Shown in pieces: positions 25,099-32,333 of a DNA stretch of 42,038 nt. The position numbers and the translations under genes are program-made. Source of the DNA: a virus. Under the pieces are notes generated by a model. It was not told where the DNA came from. It saw nothing but the letters and a program-made list of their open reading frames with translations, and made no database searches. The stretch covers positions 1-42,038 of the IMG/VR virus record IMGVR_UViG_3300048834_000341, one strand, 5' to 3'. Position 1 is the stretch's first letter, and the number at the start of each line of letters is the position of its first letter.

Positions 25099-25473
25099 CT
25101 AGCCCCTCCTCACATGGCCGCCACGCTGCCAGCGCGAGCTCGGCCGCTTGCGGCGCTCGATCGCGTCCTGGCACGCGCTACAGGCGTCGCACTCATCGTA
25201 GCCGGCCTCGAGCGCCTCCTCCGGCGTGCCCCAGCGGGCGTAGGGCCAGAGGTAGGCGTACTCGGGCGCGGTCGGGATCTGCCCGTGGTGGTACGCACGG
25301 CGCCCACCGCCGCGGGCGTCCGCATCCCACCACCACACGAAGCCCTCGAGGCGTGACAGGTAGGGAAACGCGGGCGGCTTGGGGGCGCGCGAGTCCGCCG
25401 GCGGGCGCTCCCAGCTCTCGACGCGATCCGGGATCGGGGCGTCCTCGAGGCGGTACTGGCGGCCGTCAGTCAT
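25099..25473 (-). CDS. Hypothetical protein with CxxCxxC knuckle
   Basis: 124 residues from ATG 25473, in an ATGA overlap with the probable small terminase. It is rich in Trp, Tyr and Pro in the middle (FVWWWDADARGG, EYAYLWPYARWG), then carries CDACSACQDAIERRKRP near the end, a likely metal-binding knuckle followed by a basic tail. It lies between the two terminase subunits, so a packaging-related role is possible. I cannot name a family. Confidence 0.6.
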   Translation of the reverse strand: MTDGRQYRLEDAPIPDRVESWERPPADSRAPKPPAFPYLSRLEGFVWWWDADARGGGRRAYHHGQIPTAPEYAYLWPYARWGTPEEALEAGYDECDACSACQDAIERRKRPSSRWQRGGHVRRG

Positions 25474-25916
25474 GCTGTACCTCCCTCGGTGAGCTGGAGT
25501 TGCTCCGCCGGCGCCTCGATCGCCGCCTGGGCGCCCGGAGGCGGCGTCTCGCGGTCCACGAAAAAGAGCTTGTCCTCCCACCGCTTCACGCGAAGCGCTG
25601 CCGCCTGGGCGCGCTTGTCGTCCGCCTCGAGCTCGCCGGAGAGCACGAGGCGCTCCACGTCGAGGGCGAGGGCGAGGTTGCCGTAGACCTGGCGCTCGAT
25701 CTCCCTGGGGACGTTCTCGCGGATGCGCTCGATCGCGTCGTGGAGCACGGCCGCCTTCCGGGTGACGGTGCTCAACGAGACACGGGTGAGGCGCGCGGTC
25801 TCGCGGAGGGAGTAGCCGAGGGCGAGGCAGCGCACGATCGCGCGCTCCTGGGGCGTCTCCGGCTCCCGCTGGGCCGGCTGCGGCTTCACCACCTCGCCCT
25901 CGAGCGGCTTCGCCAC
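25470..25916 (-). CDS. Terminase small subunit candidate
   Basis: 148 residues from GTG 25916, directly abutting the upstream stop. Residues about 20-55 are a helix-turn-helix (ERAIVRCLALGYSLRETARLTRVSLSTVTRKAAVLH), followed by a long helical region (IERIRENVPREIERQVYGNLALAL), a GELEADDKRAQAAALRV segment, and a Pro/Ala-rich tail. An N-terminal HTH plus a helical oligomerisation core is the usual plan of small terminases, which recognise the packaging site. Position two genes before the large subunit supports it. It could also be a general HTH regulator. Confidence 0.65.
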   Translation of the reverse strand: MAKPLEGEVVKPQPAQREPETPQERAIVRCLALGYSLRETARLTRVSLSTVTRKAAVLHDAIERIRENVPREIERQVYGNLALALDVERLVLSGELEADDKRAQAAALRVKRWEDKLFFVDRETPPPGAQAAIEAPAEQLQLTEGGTA

Positions 25917-26282
25917 CTAGTCCTCCGGCTCCTGGTCGCCCTGCTTCACGACGAAGCCGGTGCGCATGGTCTCAATACCCGTGCGGACGTTGCCGAGGCC
26001 GGCCTCGAGGATGCCCTCGATCACCTCGCGCTGCTCATCCGCGCTCATCACCTGACCGACGCTCGCTCCGAGCGATATCACCACGCCCACCTCGGGCGAG
26101 TAGGCGACGAGGACGATCGCGCCAGTCCGGCCGAGTAGCTGCGGGATCTGCTCGGCGCTGATCGCGAGGAACTCCTGCGCCCACTTCCCGGGCTCCACGC
26201 CCATAGCCGCCAGGGTGGCGGCGAAGTCCGCGATACGCTCGTCTGCTGCCTCTCGGCCCGGCCTCGACTCGTCCATGTTCAT
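25917..26282 (-). CDS. Hypothetical protein
   Basis: 121 residues from ATG 26282 (a second ATG lies 6 bases inside), ending directly at the start of the small-terminase candidate. It has helical ends and a hydrophobic central strand pair (TGAIVLVAYSPEVGVVISLG), followed by ADEQREVIEGILEAGLGNV. No Cys, no transmembrane helix, no known domain. The roughly 55-base gap upstream contains TTGACT on the minus strand but no matching -10 box. Confidence 0.55.
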   Translation of the reverse strand: MNMDESRPGREAADERIADFAATLAAMGVEPGKWAQEFLAISAEQIPQLLGRTGAIVLVAYSPEVGVVISLGASVGQVMSADEQREVIEGILEAGLGNVRTGIETMRTGFVVKQGDQEPED

Positions 26283-26337
26283 GCTCGCAATCTAGGCGCT
26301 CTCGGGTGACGTGTGAAGGGGTGTAGTCAATCTGTAT

Positions 26338-26919
26338 TCACGACGGCATCGTGCGGCACTCGGGACACGTCACCTCCGCCCAGCGCGCAGCGGCGCGAAC
26401 CTGGGGGATGCGAGCGGCCCCGCACCTCACCGAGTAGTACGGGCGCCGTTCCGAGACGTAGCCCGCGTACCCGTTGCGCTTATGCACCACAAGCGCCGTG
26501 TCGATGTGGCCGAGCGAGCCGTGACCGCCTGCGCCGTGCTCGGTCGCCATGTGATCGGCGAGGTTCTCGAACGAGCGGCGGCAGTTGATGCAGAGCCCAG
26601 CCTCGACGCGCTTCACGATGCGGCGGCGGTCGCGTTCCGTCTCCGCGTGCGCCTGGCGTTCGGCATCGAGGGCGTTGCGAGCGGACTCGGCCGCCTTCTG
26701 CGCGCTTCTCACCTCGTCGCGCAGCGCATCCTCGACCGTGCGCCCGACGTAGCCCTGCGGGTGGCCGTTGGGGCAGTAGAACGAGCGGCGGTCGCGGAGC
26801 CGTGCCTTGTGGAAGTCTTCCGTGAACGCGAAGAGCGCGCCGCATCCAGCCTTGCAGCACTCCTCGACGTACATAGCCACGGCCACGCCCGTGATCTGGC
26901 GCACGTTCATCGTTGGCAT
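26338..26919 (-). CDS. Zinc-finger and coiled-coil protein of the FYCPNGH phage family
   Basis: 193 residues from ATG 26919, with AGGAG just upstream. It shows CCKAGCGALFAFT, then RRSFYCPNGHPQGY (together a four-ligand zinc site), a charged coiled coil (about 65-100), and a second finger CINCRRSFENLADHMATEH of C2H2 type. This order is familiar from many phages. An added C-terminal domain of about 50 residues contains VRCGAAR and TCPECRTMPS, a possible third zinc site and longer than usual. The role is not established; nucleic-acid or protein binding is likely. Confidence 0.75.
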   Translation of the reverse strand: MPTMNVRQITGVAVAMYVEECCKAGCGALFAFTEDFHKARLRDRRSFYCPNGHPQGYVGRTVEDALRDEVRSAQKAAESARNALDAERQAHAETERDRRRIVKRVEAGLCINCRRSFENLADHMATEHGAGGHGSLGHIDTALVVHKRNGYAGYVSERRPYYSVRCGAARIPQVRAAARWAEVTCPECRTMPS

Positions 26920-26996
26920 GTTCTCCTACCCTTCCTCGCATCCGACGTGCGGTGATGCTCGATGATCCGCTTCTTGAGCTCCTCGGCCGTCGTCAC
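26907..26996 (-). CDS. Tiny coupled ORF (29 aa)
   Basis: 29 residues from GTG 26996, whose GTGA overlaps the ASCH gene stop; its stop overlaps the next gene's start region by 13 bases. It is charged and helical (AEELKKRIIEHHR, then a basic end). The linked overlaps on both sides suggest it is translated, perhaps only as a coupling leader. A longer protein is excluded by the stop at 26907. Confidence 0.4.
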   Translation of the reverse strand: MTTAEELKKRIIEHHRTSDARKGRRTCQR

Positions 26997-27436
26997 CGCT
27001 GCACCTCCAGGGGCGGGAGCAAGTCCTCGAGGATCAGGCGCTCCTCGCGCTCGGACAGGTTGGAGAGCCCCTGCCGGCCGCGGAGCGGGTACGGCTCGCG
27101 GAGGGGCCGCACGTCCTCGAGGCGCCAGGCGAACCGCCCCGGGCTGTAGTCGCCGTAGAGCCGCTCGAGCGCCCCCACCTCGAGCGCTACCTCGTCGGTC
27201 GCCCGGACGCCGCTCACGCGCGCCACGGCGACGATCGCGCCGAGTGGCAGCTTCTCCGGCAATCGGCCGAGCTGGTGCTCGAGGGCGGCGAAGTCCCGGG
27301 CGTAGCCGGGGAGCGCTTTGGCCGCGTGAATCGCGATCGGGCCCCGGTAGCTGGTCCACCATGAGCGCGTCTCGTAGCGCTTGTGCCCCAGGGCGATCGC
27401 CGTGGCGTAGGGCTGGTGCAGAGTGAGCACCTTCAC
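26993..27436 (-). CDS. ASCH-domain protein
   Basis: 147 residues from GTG 27436 (GTGA overlap with the upstream gene), which places the typical ASCH start KVLTLHQPYATAIALG at residue 2. A KRYETRSWWTSYRGPIAIHAAK stretch follows, then GAIVAVARVSGVR and FAWRLEDVRPL, the full ASCH beta-barrel order with the conserved ExR and HAAK groups. ASCH proteins bind RNA or modified nucleosides; some hydrolyse N4-acetylcytidine. Here it sits two genes after a sliding clamp and three after DNA methyltransferases, so it may read or process modified bases. Its substrate is unknown. Confidence 0.8.
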   Translation of the reverse strand: MKVLTLHQPYATAIALGHKRYETRSWWTSYRGPIAIHAAKALPGYARDFAALEHQLGRLPEKLPLGAIVAVARVSGVRATDEVALEVGALERLYGDYSPGRFAWRLEDVRPLREPYPLRGRQGLSNLSEREERLILEDLLPPLEVQR

Positions 27437-27750
27437 GCCTTCGCCTCGCATCCGACGTGCCGAAGCACGAGGTAGCGCATGTAGGCCACGAGCGCGTCGA
27501 TCGAGAGCGGGAGATCCGGCTGGGGCTCGTTCCTGCCGCACCGCTCGCACCTTGCGATGCCGGGGCCCTGCACCTTGAGCCAGGGGGCCGCCGGATCGAG
27601 CTCGAGCTGGTCGAGCTGCACAAGGCGCTCCGCCCCGTACTCAGCATTGAGCCCGTGACTCACGATCTCGCGGACCTCCACGATCAGGGCCTCGGCGAGT
27701 AGCCTGTTGTCGGTCTCGATGCTGAACTGCGCGATCGCCTTGATGCTCAC
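27433..27750 (-). CDS. Hypothetical protein with CxxC
   Basis: 105 residues from GTG 27750, in a GTGA overlap with the clamp gene. Residues about 10-45 are helical and acidic (LLAEALIVEVREIV). ARCERCGRNEP holds a CxxC pair, and the end is a helix with VLRHVGCE. One zinc knuckle is possible with the final His/Cys. Its coupling to the clamp and to the ASCH gene suggests a replication-block role. Family not recognised. Confidence 0.6.
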   Translation of the reverse strand: MSIKAIAQFSIETDNRLLAEALIVEVREIVSHGLNAEYGAERLVQLDQLELDPAAPWLKVQGPGIARCERCGRNEPQPDLPLSIDALVAYMRYLVLRHVGCEAKA

Positions 27751-28583
27751 TTCACGCTCCGCAATCGCGGCTTCGTAGCCTTCGCGGCGCGCTTCGCTGC
27801 CGGCTTCGGCCGCGTGGGGAGCGCGGCCTCCACGATTGAGCGGTGAGCCGCGATCGCGCCGTCGTGGTCGTAGACCGGGAGCTCGCCGTCCTTCTGCTCC
27901 ACCTTCGTCCCCAGCTCCACGAACATCGGCATCACGACGGCCACGAACGGGTAGCCCTCGTAGGAGTACTCGGTGAGCACGGCGGGGCGGTGCGGGGTGG
28001 TGAAGTGCCAGCGCATGACCCCCTCGTTGTGGTCGCGGCCGGCCTTCCAGGCCTTGAGCACGCGCTCCAGGAGGTGCGAAGCGAGCGCCACGGCTCCGAG
28101 CGATTCGCGGCCGTCCCACTCCGGGATGAGCTGGCGGTAGTCGGGGTAGGGCACCTGCACCGGCCAGGCCTCGTAGGCGTCCTCGATCGCGTCCGGCTGC
28201 GCTTCACGCGCGGGGACCGCGGGCGCCCCAGGCACGAACACCTCGCAGCGCACGGGGGCGCCGGGCTCCCACGAGAGCCGCACCCTGCGGCCCACGACGG
28301 CGCGGCCCTTCGGGATCATCCGGACGATCGCCTGGACGCCCTCGAGCGGCACCGTGACGCCCTCGAGGGGGCCGCTCACCTCCGCCGGCGAGGACTGCAC
28401 GCCGAGGATATAGCCGTCAACTGCCGCGGCGATCACGCGGTCCTTCGCCAGGTCGAGCCTGACCGCGTTGAGGACCGGCCTCGCGTCGTCCTTCGCCGCG
28501 AACGGAACCGTGCGGCCGATGAGGAGCCGGAGATCGTCACACTCCAGCACCACCGCCGTCCGCTGCTGCTTTGCCTTCGCCAT
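27747..28583 (-). CDS. DNA polymerase III beta-clamp-like protein (DnaN-like)
   Basis: 278 residues from ATG 28583 with a GGAGG site. The first domain reads DDARPVLNAVRLDLAKDRVIAAAVDGYILG, the characteristic clamp segment in which a strand follows a conserved P-L-x-x-V turn and ends in (T/V)DGY. The last domain has YSYEGYPFVAVVMPMF, matching the end strand of sliding clamps, which usually finish in MPM. A basic Lys/Ala-rich tail follows. Bacterial clamps have about 370 residues in three domains; this one is shorter and may have two recognisable domains or a reduced third. No polymerase gene is seen nearby, so it would have to act with host polymerase. Confidence 0.7.
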   Translation of the reverse strand: MAKAKQQRTAVVLECDDLRLLIGRTVPFAAKDDARPVLNAVRLDLAKDRVIAAAVDGYILGVQSSPAEVSGPLEGVTVPLEGVQAIVRMIPKGRAVVGRRVRLSWEPGAPVRCEVFVPGAPAVPAREAQPDAIEDAYEAWPVQVPYPDYRQLIPEWDGRESLGAVALASHLLERVLKAWKAGRDHNEGVMRWHFTTPHRPAVLTEYSYEGYPFVAVVMPMFVELGTKVEQKDGELPVYDHDGAIAAHRSIVEAALPTRPKPAAKRAAKATKPRLRSVK

Positions 28584-28586
28584 TTG

Positions 28587-29228
28587 CTAGATGCCTCCAC
28601 TCGTGCGCCTTGCGCGCTTGCCCGTGATGCGCCAGAGGTAATGCCGGAACGCCGGCATCGTCTCGGGCCCGTTCCAGATGATCCAGGCGTACTCCGCCGA
28701 GTCGCTCCCTCCGTTCGAGAAGCTGGGGCGCGGCGCGAGGTCGCGCTGGTGCGTGCGCTCGTGCTGCGCCCAGAAGTCGTAGCGGTCGTCCGAGCCGAGG
28801 AAGTGGTCGTTCACGAGGAACGCCACGATCGGCGGCTGCGACCACGGGTTCGCAGCCGGGAGCGCGAGCGCGCGACGCGCGAACGCCTCCACGGTCGAGA
28901 AGGGCGGGTTCGCGATGATGAGGTGGTAGCCCTGGTCCGGCCGGTGCTCGAGGAAGTCTCCGACGATCGGCTCATCCGCCGGAACCATGAGCTCCGGGGC
29001 GTGTTGGCGGTCGAGCTCGATCGCCGTGATGTGGGCGTCCGGCCAAGCGAGGCGCGCGGCGCCCGCCAGCACCCCACGGCCGGCGCCGGCGTCGAGGATG
29101 CGGAGATCGCGCCACCTGGAGAAATGCTCGTGAGCCTCCAGCTCGGCGATGAGCGGCTCGATCACCCCCTGGGGGGTCTCGTAGAAGTCGCGGGGGGAGC
29201 GGGCGCCGGATTCGGGGTGGCGGCTCAT
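28587..29228 (-). CDS. Adenine-type DNA methyltransferase (NPPF)
   Basis: 213 residues from ATG 29228, in an ATGA overlap with the larger methyltransferase. SAM motif I is RILDAGAGRGVLAG, followed by AIELDRQHA (motif II), VGDFLEH (motif III) and the catalytic IANPPFS (motif IV). The N-terminal segment DFYETPQGVIEPLI is common in phage enzymes of this group. The order I-II-III-IV is the gamma/alpha type of N6-adenine methyltransferases. It has no separate target-recognition domain, so target choice may come from the C-terminal region. It may protect phage DNA from restriction. Confidence 0.78.
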   Translation of the reverse strand: MSRHPESGARSPRDFYETPQGVIEPLIAELEAHEHFSRWRDLRILDAGAGRGVLAGAARLAWPDAHITAIELDRQHAPELMVPADEPIVGDFLEHRPDQGYHLIIANPPFSTVEAFARRALALPAANPWSQPPIVAFLVNDHFLGSDDRYDFWAQHERTHQRDLAPRPSFSNGGSDSAEYAWIIWNGPETMPAFRHYLWRITGKRARRTSGGI

Positions 29229-30832
29229 AGGAGCACTCCCTGGGCTTCGTCGATCTCGCCGGCGGCGGCTGCACGCGCGTCTTTCCGGGCGCCAGCGATA
29301 GGATCCACGCGGTAGATCGCCTGCTCACTCAGATACTCGTGCGACACGTCGAGGCCGACGTATGAGCGCCCCAGGCGCACGGCCACGGCTCCGGTCGTGC
29401 CGCTGCCGTTGAACGGGTCGAGCACGAGCGATCGGCCGCTCGGATCGTCGTGATCGCACGTCGGAGCCCATCCGGTCGTCGTGCGCGGGACAACATGCTT
29501 CAAGGTAGAGCCCTCGGCTATCCCGGCTCGGCGCATCGCCTGGATCGAGTCGTCATACTGCCCGGCGCCGGCCGAGCTCCACGCTTGAAGAATGGGCTCG
29601 CCCTTCTCGATGATCCGCTCCCACGGAGCCCCGCACGTCCCGCACGCCGTAGGCGCCGAGCCGCCCAGGATGCACGGCTCGACGAGATCCTCCGGGTATG
29701 TGGCGAAGTGAGCGCCAGCGTATGGCTTCGTCGCGATCGTCCAGACGGAGCGCTTATTGCGGCCGCCTGCCGGTACGAGCTGGTCGGCGCGCAAGGTGTC
29801 GCGGCCGGTGATGTGTCCGCCCTCCCGTCGAGCCCGCGCCGCCTCGAACTTCGGGCGGCCGCCGTTCTGCGAGACGCGCTGGATGCTCGACTCCGCGACC
29901 GGCTCGCGTATCGCGTCGGCGTCGTAGTAGTAATCGTGCGAGTCCCACAGGTTGCGCCGCGTCCACCGCTTTACGTCCTTGCCATCACGCCGCATCGTCT
30001 CCACCCGCCATCCCGGCGGCTCCTCCGCTGTCTCCGCGCCGTCGTTGCGTCCGTCGTACCAGCGGTAATCGGGCGCAGGCTGCGAGCGCGTACCAGCGCC
30101 GTCGCGGTGCGTCCAGTAGGTGGCGTCCCCGCTCTTCGAGAGCAGGAACACGTATTCGTGGCTCTTGGTCGGTCGGTCGGTGATGCTCTCCGGCATCGGG
30201 TTCGGCTTCGACCACACGATATCGGACCGGAGATACCATCCGTCCGCCTGAAGCGCGAAGGCGACCCGCCAGGGAATCCCGATGAGGTCCTTCGGTTTGA
30301 GGCCTTCTTCTCGGATCGTCCCGGTCTGCTTCGCGACCTTCGGATGATTCGCAATCTGATTCCTGGAGAGCGTCTCGGCGTTCGTGCTGCTCTCGCGGTG
30401 ACCTTGCGCGCCCCATGACCCGGCGTAAGAGTCGCCGAGGTTGAGCCAGAGCGTCCCATCCTTGCGCAGCACCCGGCGCACCTCGCGGAACACCTCGACC
30501 ATGTGCTCGACGTACAGGCTCGGCCTCGGTTCGAGGCCGAGCGCCCCGAACCACGCACCGCAGTCGCAGAACGCTCCGCGCCCGGCGCGCTGTCCGTTCG
30601 CCACAGCGTCGGCATGCTGGTGCTTTGAGTCCGGCACCTGTCCCGGTTTGAGCGCTGGCTGCTCCACACCCCACTCGTGCGCGTGAGCAGCCTCACCACC
30701 CCACGCCTGCCGCTGCTCGCCCGCGTACTGGCGCAGTCCCCAATACGGCGGGGACGTGACGACGCATTGAACCGACTCGTCTCGGAGCGGTATCGCGTTC
30801 GCGCTCGCCTGGATGAGGAGAGACCGGCTCAT
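29225..30832 (-). CDS. Site-specific DNA methyltransferase, beta class (TSPPYWGLR)
   Basis: 535 residues from ATG 30832 (ATGA overlap with the DnaA-like gene). Catalytic motif IV, VVTSPPYWGLRQY, is near residue 25. Motif I, LDPFNGSGTTG, near residue 480 lies after it, so this is the circularly permuted beta class; S-P-P-Y usually marks N4-cytosine but some members methylate N6-adenine. Between them are FCDCGAWFGALGLEP, a VLRKDGTLWLNLGDSYAG block, a long target-recognition insert, and a zinc-like CGTCGAPWERII with a later Cys. It should act on double-stranded phage DNA. It is directly coupled to the second methyltransferase. Confidence 0.82.
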   Translation of the reverse strand: MSRSLLIQASANAIPLRDESVQCVVTSPPYWGLRQYAGEQRQAWGGEAAHAHEWGVEQPALKPGQVPDSKHQHADAVANGQRAGRGAFCDCGAWFGALGLEPRPSLYVEHMVEVFREVRRVLRKDGTLWLNLGDSYAGSWGAQGHRESSTNAETLSRNQIANHPKVAKQTGTIREEGLKPKDLIGIPWRVAFALQADGWYLRSDIVWSKPNPMPESITDRPTKSHEYVFLLSKSGDATYWTHRDGAGTRSQPAPDYRWYDGRNDGAETAEEPPGWRVETMRRDGKDVKRWTRRNLWDSHDYYYDADAIREPVAESSIQRVSQNGGRPKFEAARARREGGHITGRDTLRADQLVPAGGRNKRSVWTIATKPYAGAHFATYPEDLVEPCILGGSAPTACGTCGAPWERIIEKGEPILQAWSSAGAGQYDDSIQAMRRAGIAEGSTLKHVVPRTTTGWAPTCDHDDPSGRSLVLDPFNGSGTTGAVAVRLGRSYVGLDVSHEYLSEQAIYRVDPIAGARKDARAAAAGEIDEAQGVLL

Positions 30833-31323
30833 CGCACGGCCGCCGTCTGCTGCTCGGCGCGCTCGTAGAGCTCCACCGTTTGCAGGAGCACCTCCGATTG
30901 CCGCTGCATGAGCACCACCTGTTCCTCGAGCTCGAGGATGAAGCCGCGGAGGCGCTCGGCGGTCGCGGCGTGCTCGCGGATGCGCGTTCGGATGCTCTCC
31001 CCCTCGACGATCGCGAGGTCGGGGCGCCCCAGCGCCTTCACCACCATCGACACGGCGTAGGAGAGCGTGGGGTCGCGCCGGATCATCGCCTCTGCCACGG
31101 CGATGTGGTGCCCGATCGTCGAGTGATCGCGCGCGAGCAACCGCCCGATATCCGTGTTGGCGTGGCCGCAACGGTGGAGCCCGAAGATGAACGCGCGCCG
31201 CGCGTCCACGATGCGGGCCAACTTCACGCGCCCCAGAAGGTCGGCGGGCTCGAGGCTGTACGCCTTCGCCGCCGCTGCGAGCGCTCGCGTGATGGGTGAC
31301 TCTGACTCGGAATCGTAGGGCAC
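30829..31323 (-). CDS. DnaA domain IV-like replication protein
   Basis: 164 residues from GTG 31323. Residues about 25-80 match the DNA-binding C-terminal domain of DnaA: ARIVDARRAFIFGLHRCGHANTDIGRLLARDHSTIGHHI, including the DHST signature that reads the DnaA box. There is no AAA+ ATPase domain. Residues 85-164 form a long charged helix with coiled-coil potential that could dimerise or contact a partner such as a helicase loader. It could bind phage origin boxes or host DnaA sites. Three near-consensus boxes lie about 1.6 kb upstream. It begins downstream of a TTGACA-type promoter. Confidence 0.78.
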   Translation of the reverse strand: MPYDSESESPITRALAAAAKAYSLEPADLLGRVKLARIVDARRAFIFGLHRCGHANTDIGRLLARDHSTIGHHIAVAEAMIRRDPTLSYAVSMVVKALGRPDLAIVEGESIRTRIREHAATAERLRGFILELEEQVVLMQRQSEVLLQTVELYERAEQQTAAVR

Positions 31324-31361
31324 GGTCTCGGCTTTCCGGTGCGCCTGGGTGGTCGCGGCGG

Positions 31362-31391
31362 ATTCTGCTCCACACGTTGCGCGTTTGTCAA
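31362..31391 (-). promoter_or_regulatory. Sigma-70-type promoter for the DnaA-like operon
   Basis: On the minus strand a perfect TTGACA (31391-31386) is followed after 18 bases by CAGAAT (31367-31362, four of six matches). It overlaps the last bases of the 63-residue gene and lies about 40 bases before the DnaA-like start. It is the best -35 box in the window. Confidence 0.55.
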
Positions 31392-31579
31392 CGCGCTCTC
31401 CATGATCGTCTCATTTCCATCGCTTTGCGATGAATGATCGCGGAGAGTGCGCGCCGGCAGCGGTCGCAGAGCGGGCGCGCGGCTCCGCTCGGTCCGTGGG
31501 CGGGGCAGTAGGGGCGCTGGCAGTTGCGGCAGCGGTCGGCGGCATCCTCGCGTGTGCAGCGGTGCGCCCCGCACCTCAT
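31388..31579 (-). CDS. Small B-box/AN1-like zinc protein
   Basis: 63 residues from ATG 31579, five bases after the upstream stop. The first 42 residues hold the spacing C-x4-C, CRNCQRPYCPAH and LCDRC, giving six Cys and several His, enough for two interleaved zinc sites as in B-box or AN1 fingers. The last 20 residues are basic and helical. Short Cys/His modules like this are common in actinobacterial phages. Possible roles are nucleic-acid binding or protein recruitment; not established. Confidence 0.6.
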   Translation of the reverse strand: MRCGAHRCTREDAADRCRNCQRPYCPAHGPSGAARPLCDRCRRALSAIIHRKAMEMRRSWRAR

Positions 31580-31583
31580 CGCG

Positions 31584-31952
31584 CTACTTGCTCCACCACT
31601 GTTCGGGTGCGGGAGCGGGCGCTGGGGCGGCCTGGAGGGCGCTCCGGCAGCGTGGACAGGTGCGCGGGTCCTCGGGGTCGAAGAGGAGGAGCGGCGCGGC
31701 TGCGTCGCCTCCCAGCACCTTCACCGTGAGCCGGTCGCCCTGGCGGACGTACTCGGCGATCCCGACGCCGCACACGGACTCCGCCAGGTTGCGAGCTCGG
31801 CCGTCGTAGAGCGTGCGCCCGTAGGCGTGGTAGGGGCCGAGGTAGCGGGAGCCCCTGCTCGTGATCCAGTTGCGCGGGTCGGCGGGGGCGGTGCGGCAGA
31901 GCTCGCAGCCGTCCCCGTTGCAGTTGGCGCAACCGTAGCGGTCGCGCGTCAC
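31584..31952 (-). CDS. Zinc-knuckle protein (CxxCxGDGCxxC)
   Basis: 122 residues from GTG 31952, in a GTGA overlap. It opens with YGCANCNGDGCELC, a DnaJ-like double CxxC cluster, and later has a RTCPRC pair before a Pro/Ala-rich tail ending in EQWWSK. Between them lies a beta-rich region (YLGPYHAYGRTLYDG, DRLTVKVLGG). The two Cys pairs at opposite ends suggest two small metal sites around a folded core. Function unknown. Confidence 0.62.
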   Translation of the reverse strand: MTRDRYGCANCNGDGCELCRTAPADPRNWITSRGSRYLGPYHAYGRTLYDGRARNLAESVCGVGIAEYVRQGDRLTVKVLGGDAAAPLLLFDPEDPRTCPRCRSALQAAPAPAPAPEQWWSK

Positions 31953-32143
31953 TTCGTCCGCACCTCCACCGGCGCGTAGCCGGCGGGCACGAACGCGCGT
32001 TCCGGCACGCATACCCTCCCGTCCACGTGCCAGACGTAGCCGGGGCGGGTGAGGCATCCGGCCGTGTGCGCGAGCACGAGGACCGCGCAGAGGGCGAACC
32101 CCACCGCGATCCCCGCGAGCCATGCCTGCGTCGAGTCGTTCAC
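31949..32143 (-). CDS. Small membrane or lipoprotein-like protein
   Basis: 64 residues from GTG 32143 (GTGA overlap upstream and downstream). Residues 7-29 form a single hydrophobic helix (WLAGIAVGFALCAVLVLAH) followed by TAGC, a weak lipobox. The remaining 33 residues are beta-like and contain VCVPERAFVPAGY. It could be a signal-anchored or lipid-modified envelope protein. A spanin-like or superinfection-exclusion role is possible but not supported by position. Confidence 0.58.
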   Translation of the reverse strand: MNDSTQAWLAGIAVGFALCAVLVLAHTAGCLTRPGYVWHVDGRVCVPERAFVPAGYAPVEVRTK

Positions 32144-32331
32144 AGTGTCCCCTCCGCCCGTGCTGCCGCGATCGCCGCGTCCGCGTGGAGCTTCGCCTGG
32201 TCGAGGGCCCAGCGGCAGTAGTCCCGCACCCACTCCTCGAGGCGCGTCGCAAAGCGCTGGAACGTCTCGTGCGTGGCGAGCCACTCGTTGTAGGCGCGGC
32301 CCCAGATCCGCCCGTATGCCTGGTAGTCCAC
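32140..32331 (-). CDS. Hypothetical helical protein
   Basis: 63 residues from GTG 32331, with AGGAGG 7 bases upstream. It is almost entirely helical and rich in Trp/Tyr/Arg/Ala (YGRIWGRAYNEWLATHETF, LEEWVRDYCRWALDQAKL), with alternating hydrophobic and charged faces. No known domain. It forms part of the run of short coupled genes read from the 32.8 kb control region. Confidence 0.58.
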   Translation of the reverse strand: MDYQAYGRIWGRAYNEWLATHETFQRFATRLEEWVRDYCRWALDQAKLHADAAIAAARAEGTL

Positions 32332-32333
32332 GG

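Noticed and set aside
26283-26337. TTGACT as a promoter -35 box
   Set aside because: No acceptable -10 box occurs 16-19 bases downstream on the minus strand.
31949-32143. Spanin or lipoprotein call for the 64-residue membrane protein
   Set aside because: The TAGC box lacks the usual Leu at -3 and the gene is far from the lysis block, so only a general membrane call is kept.
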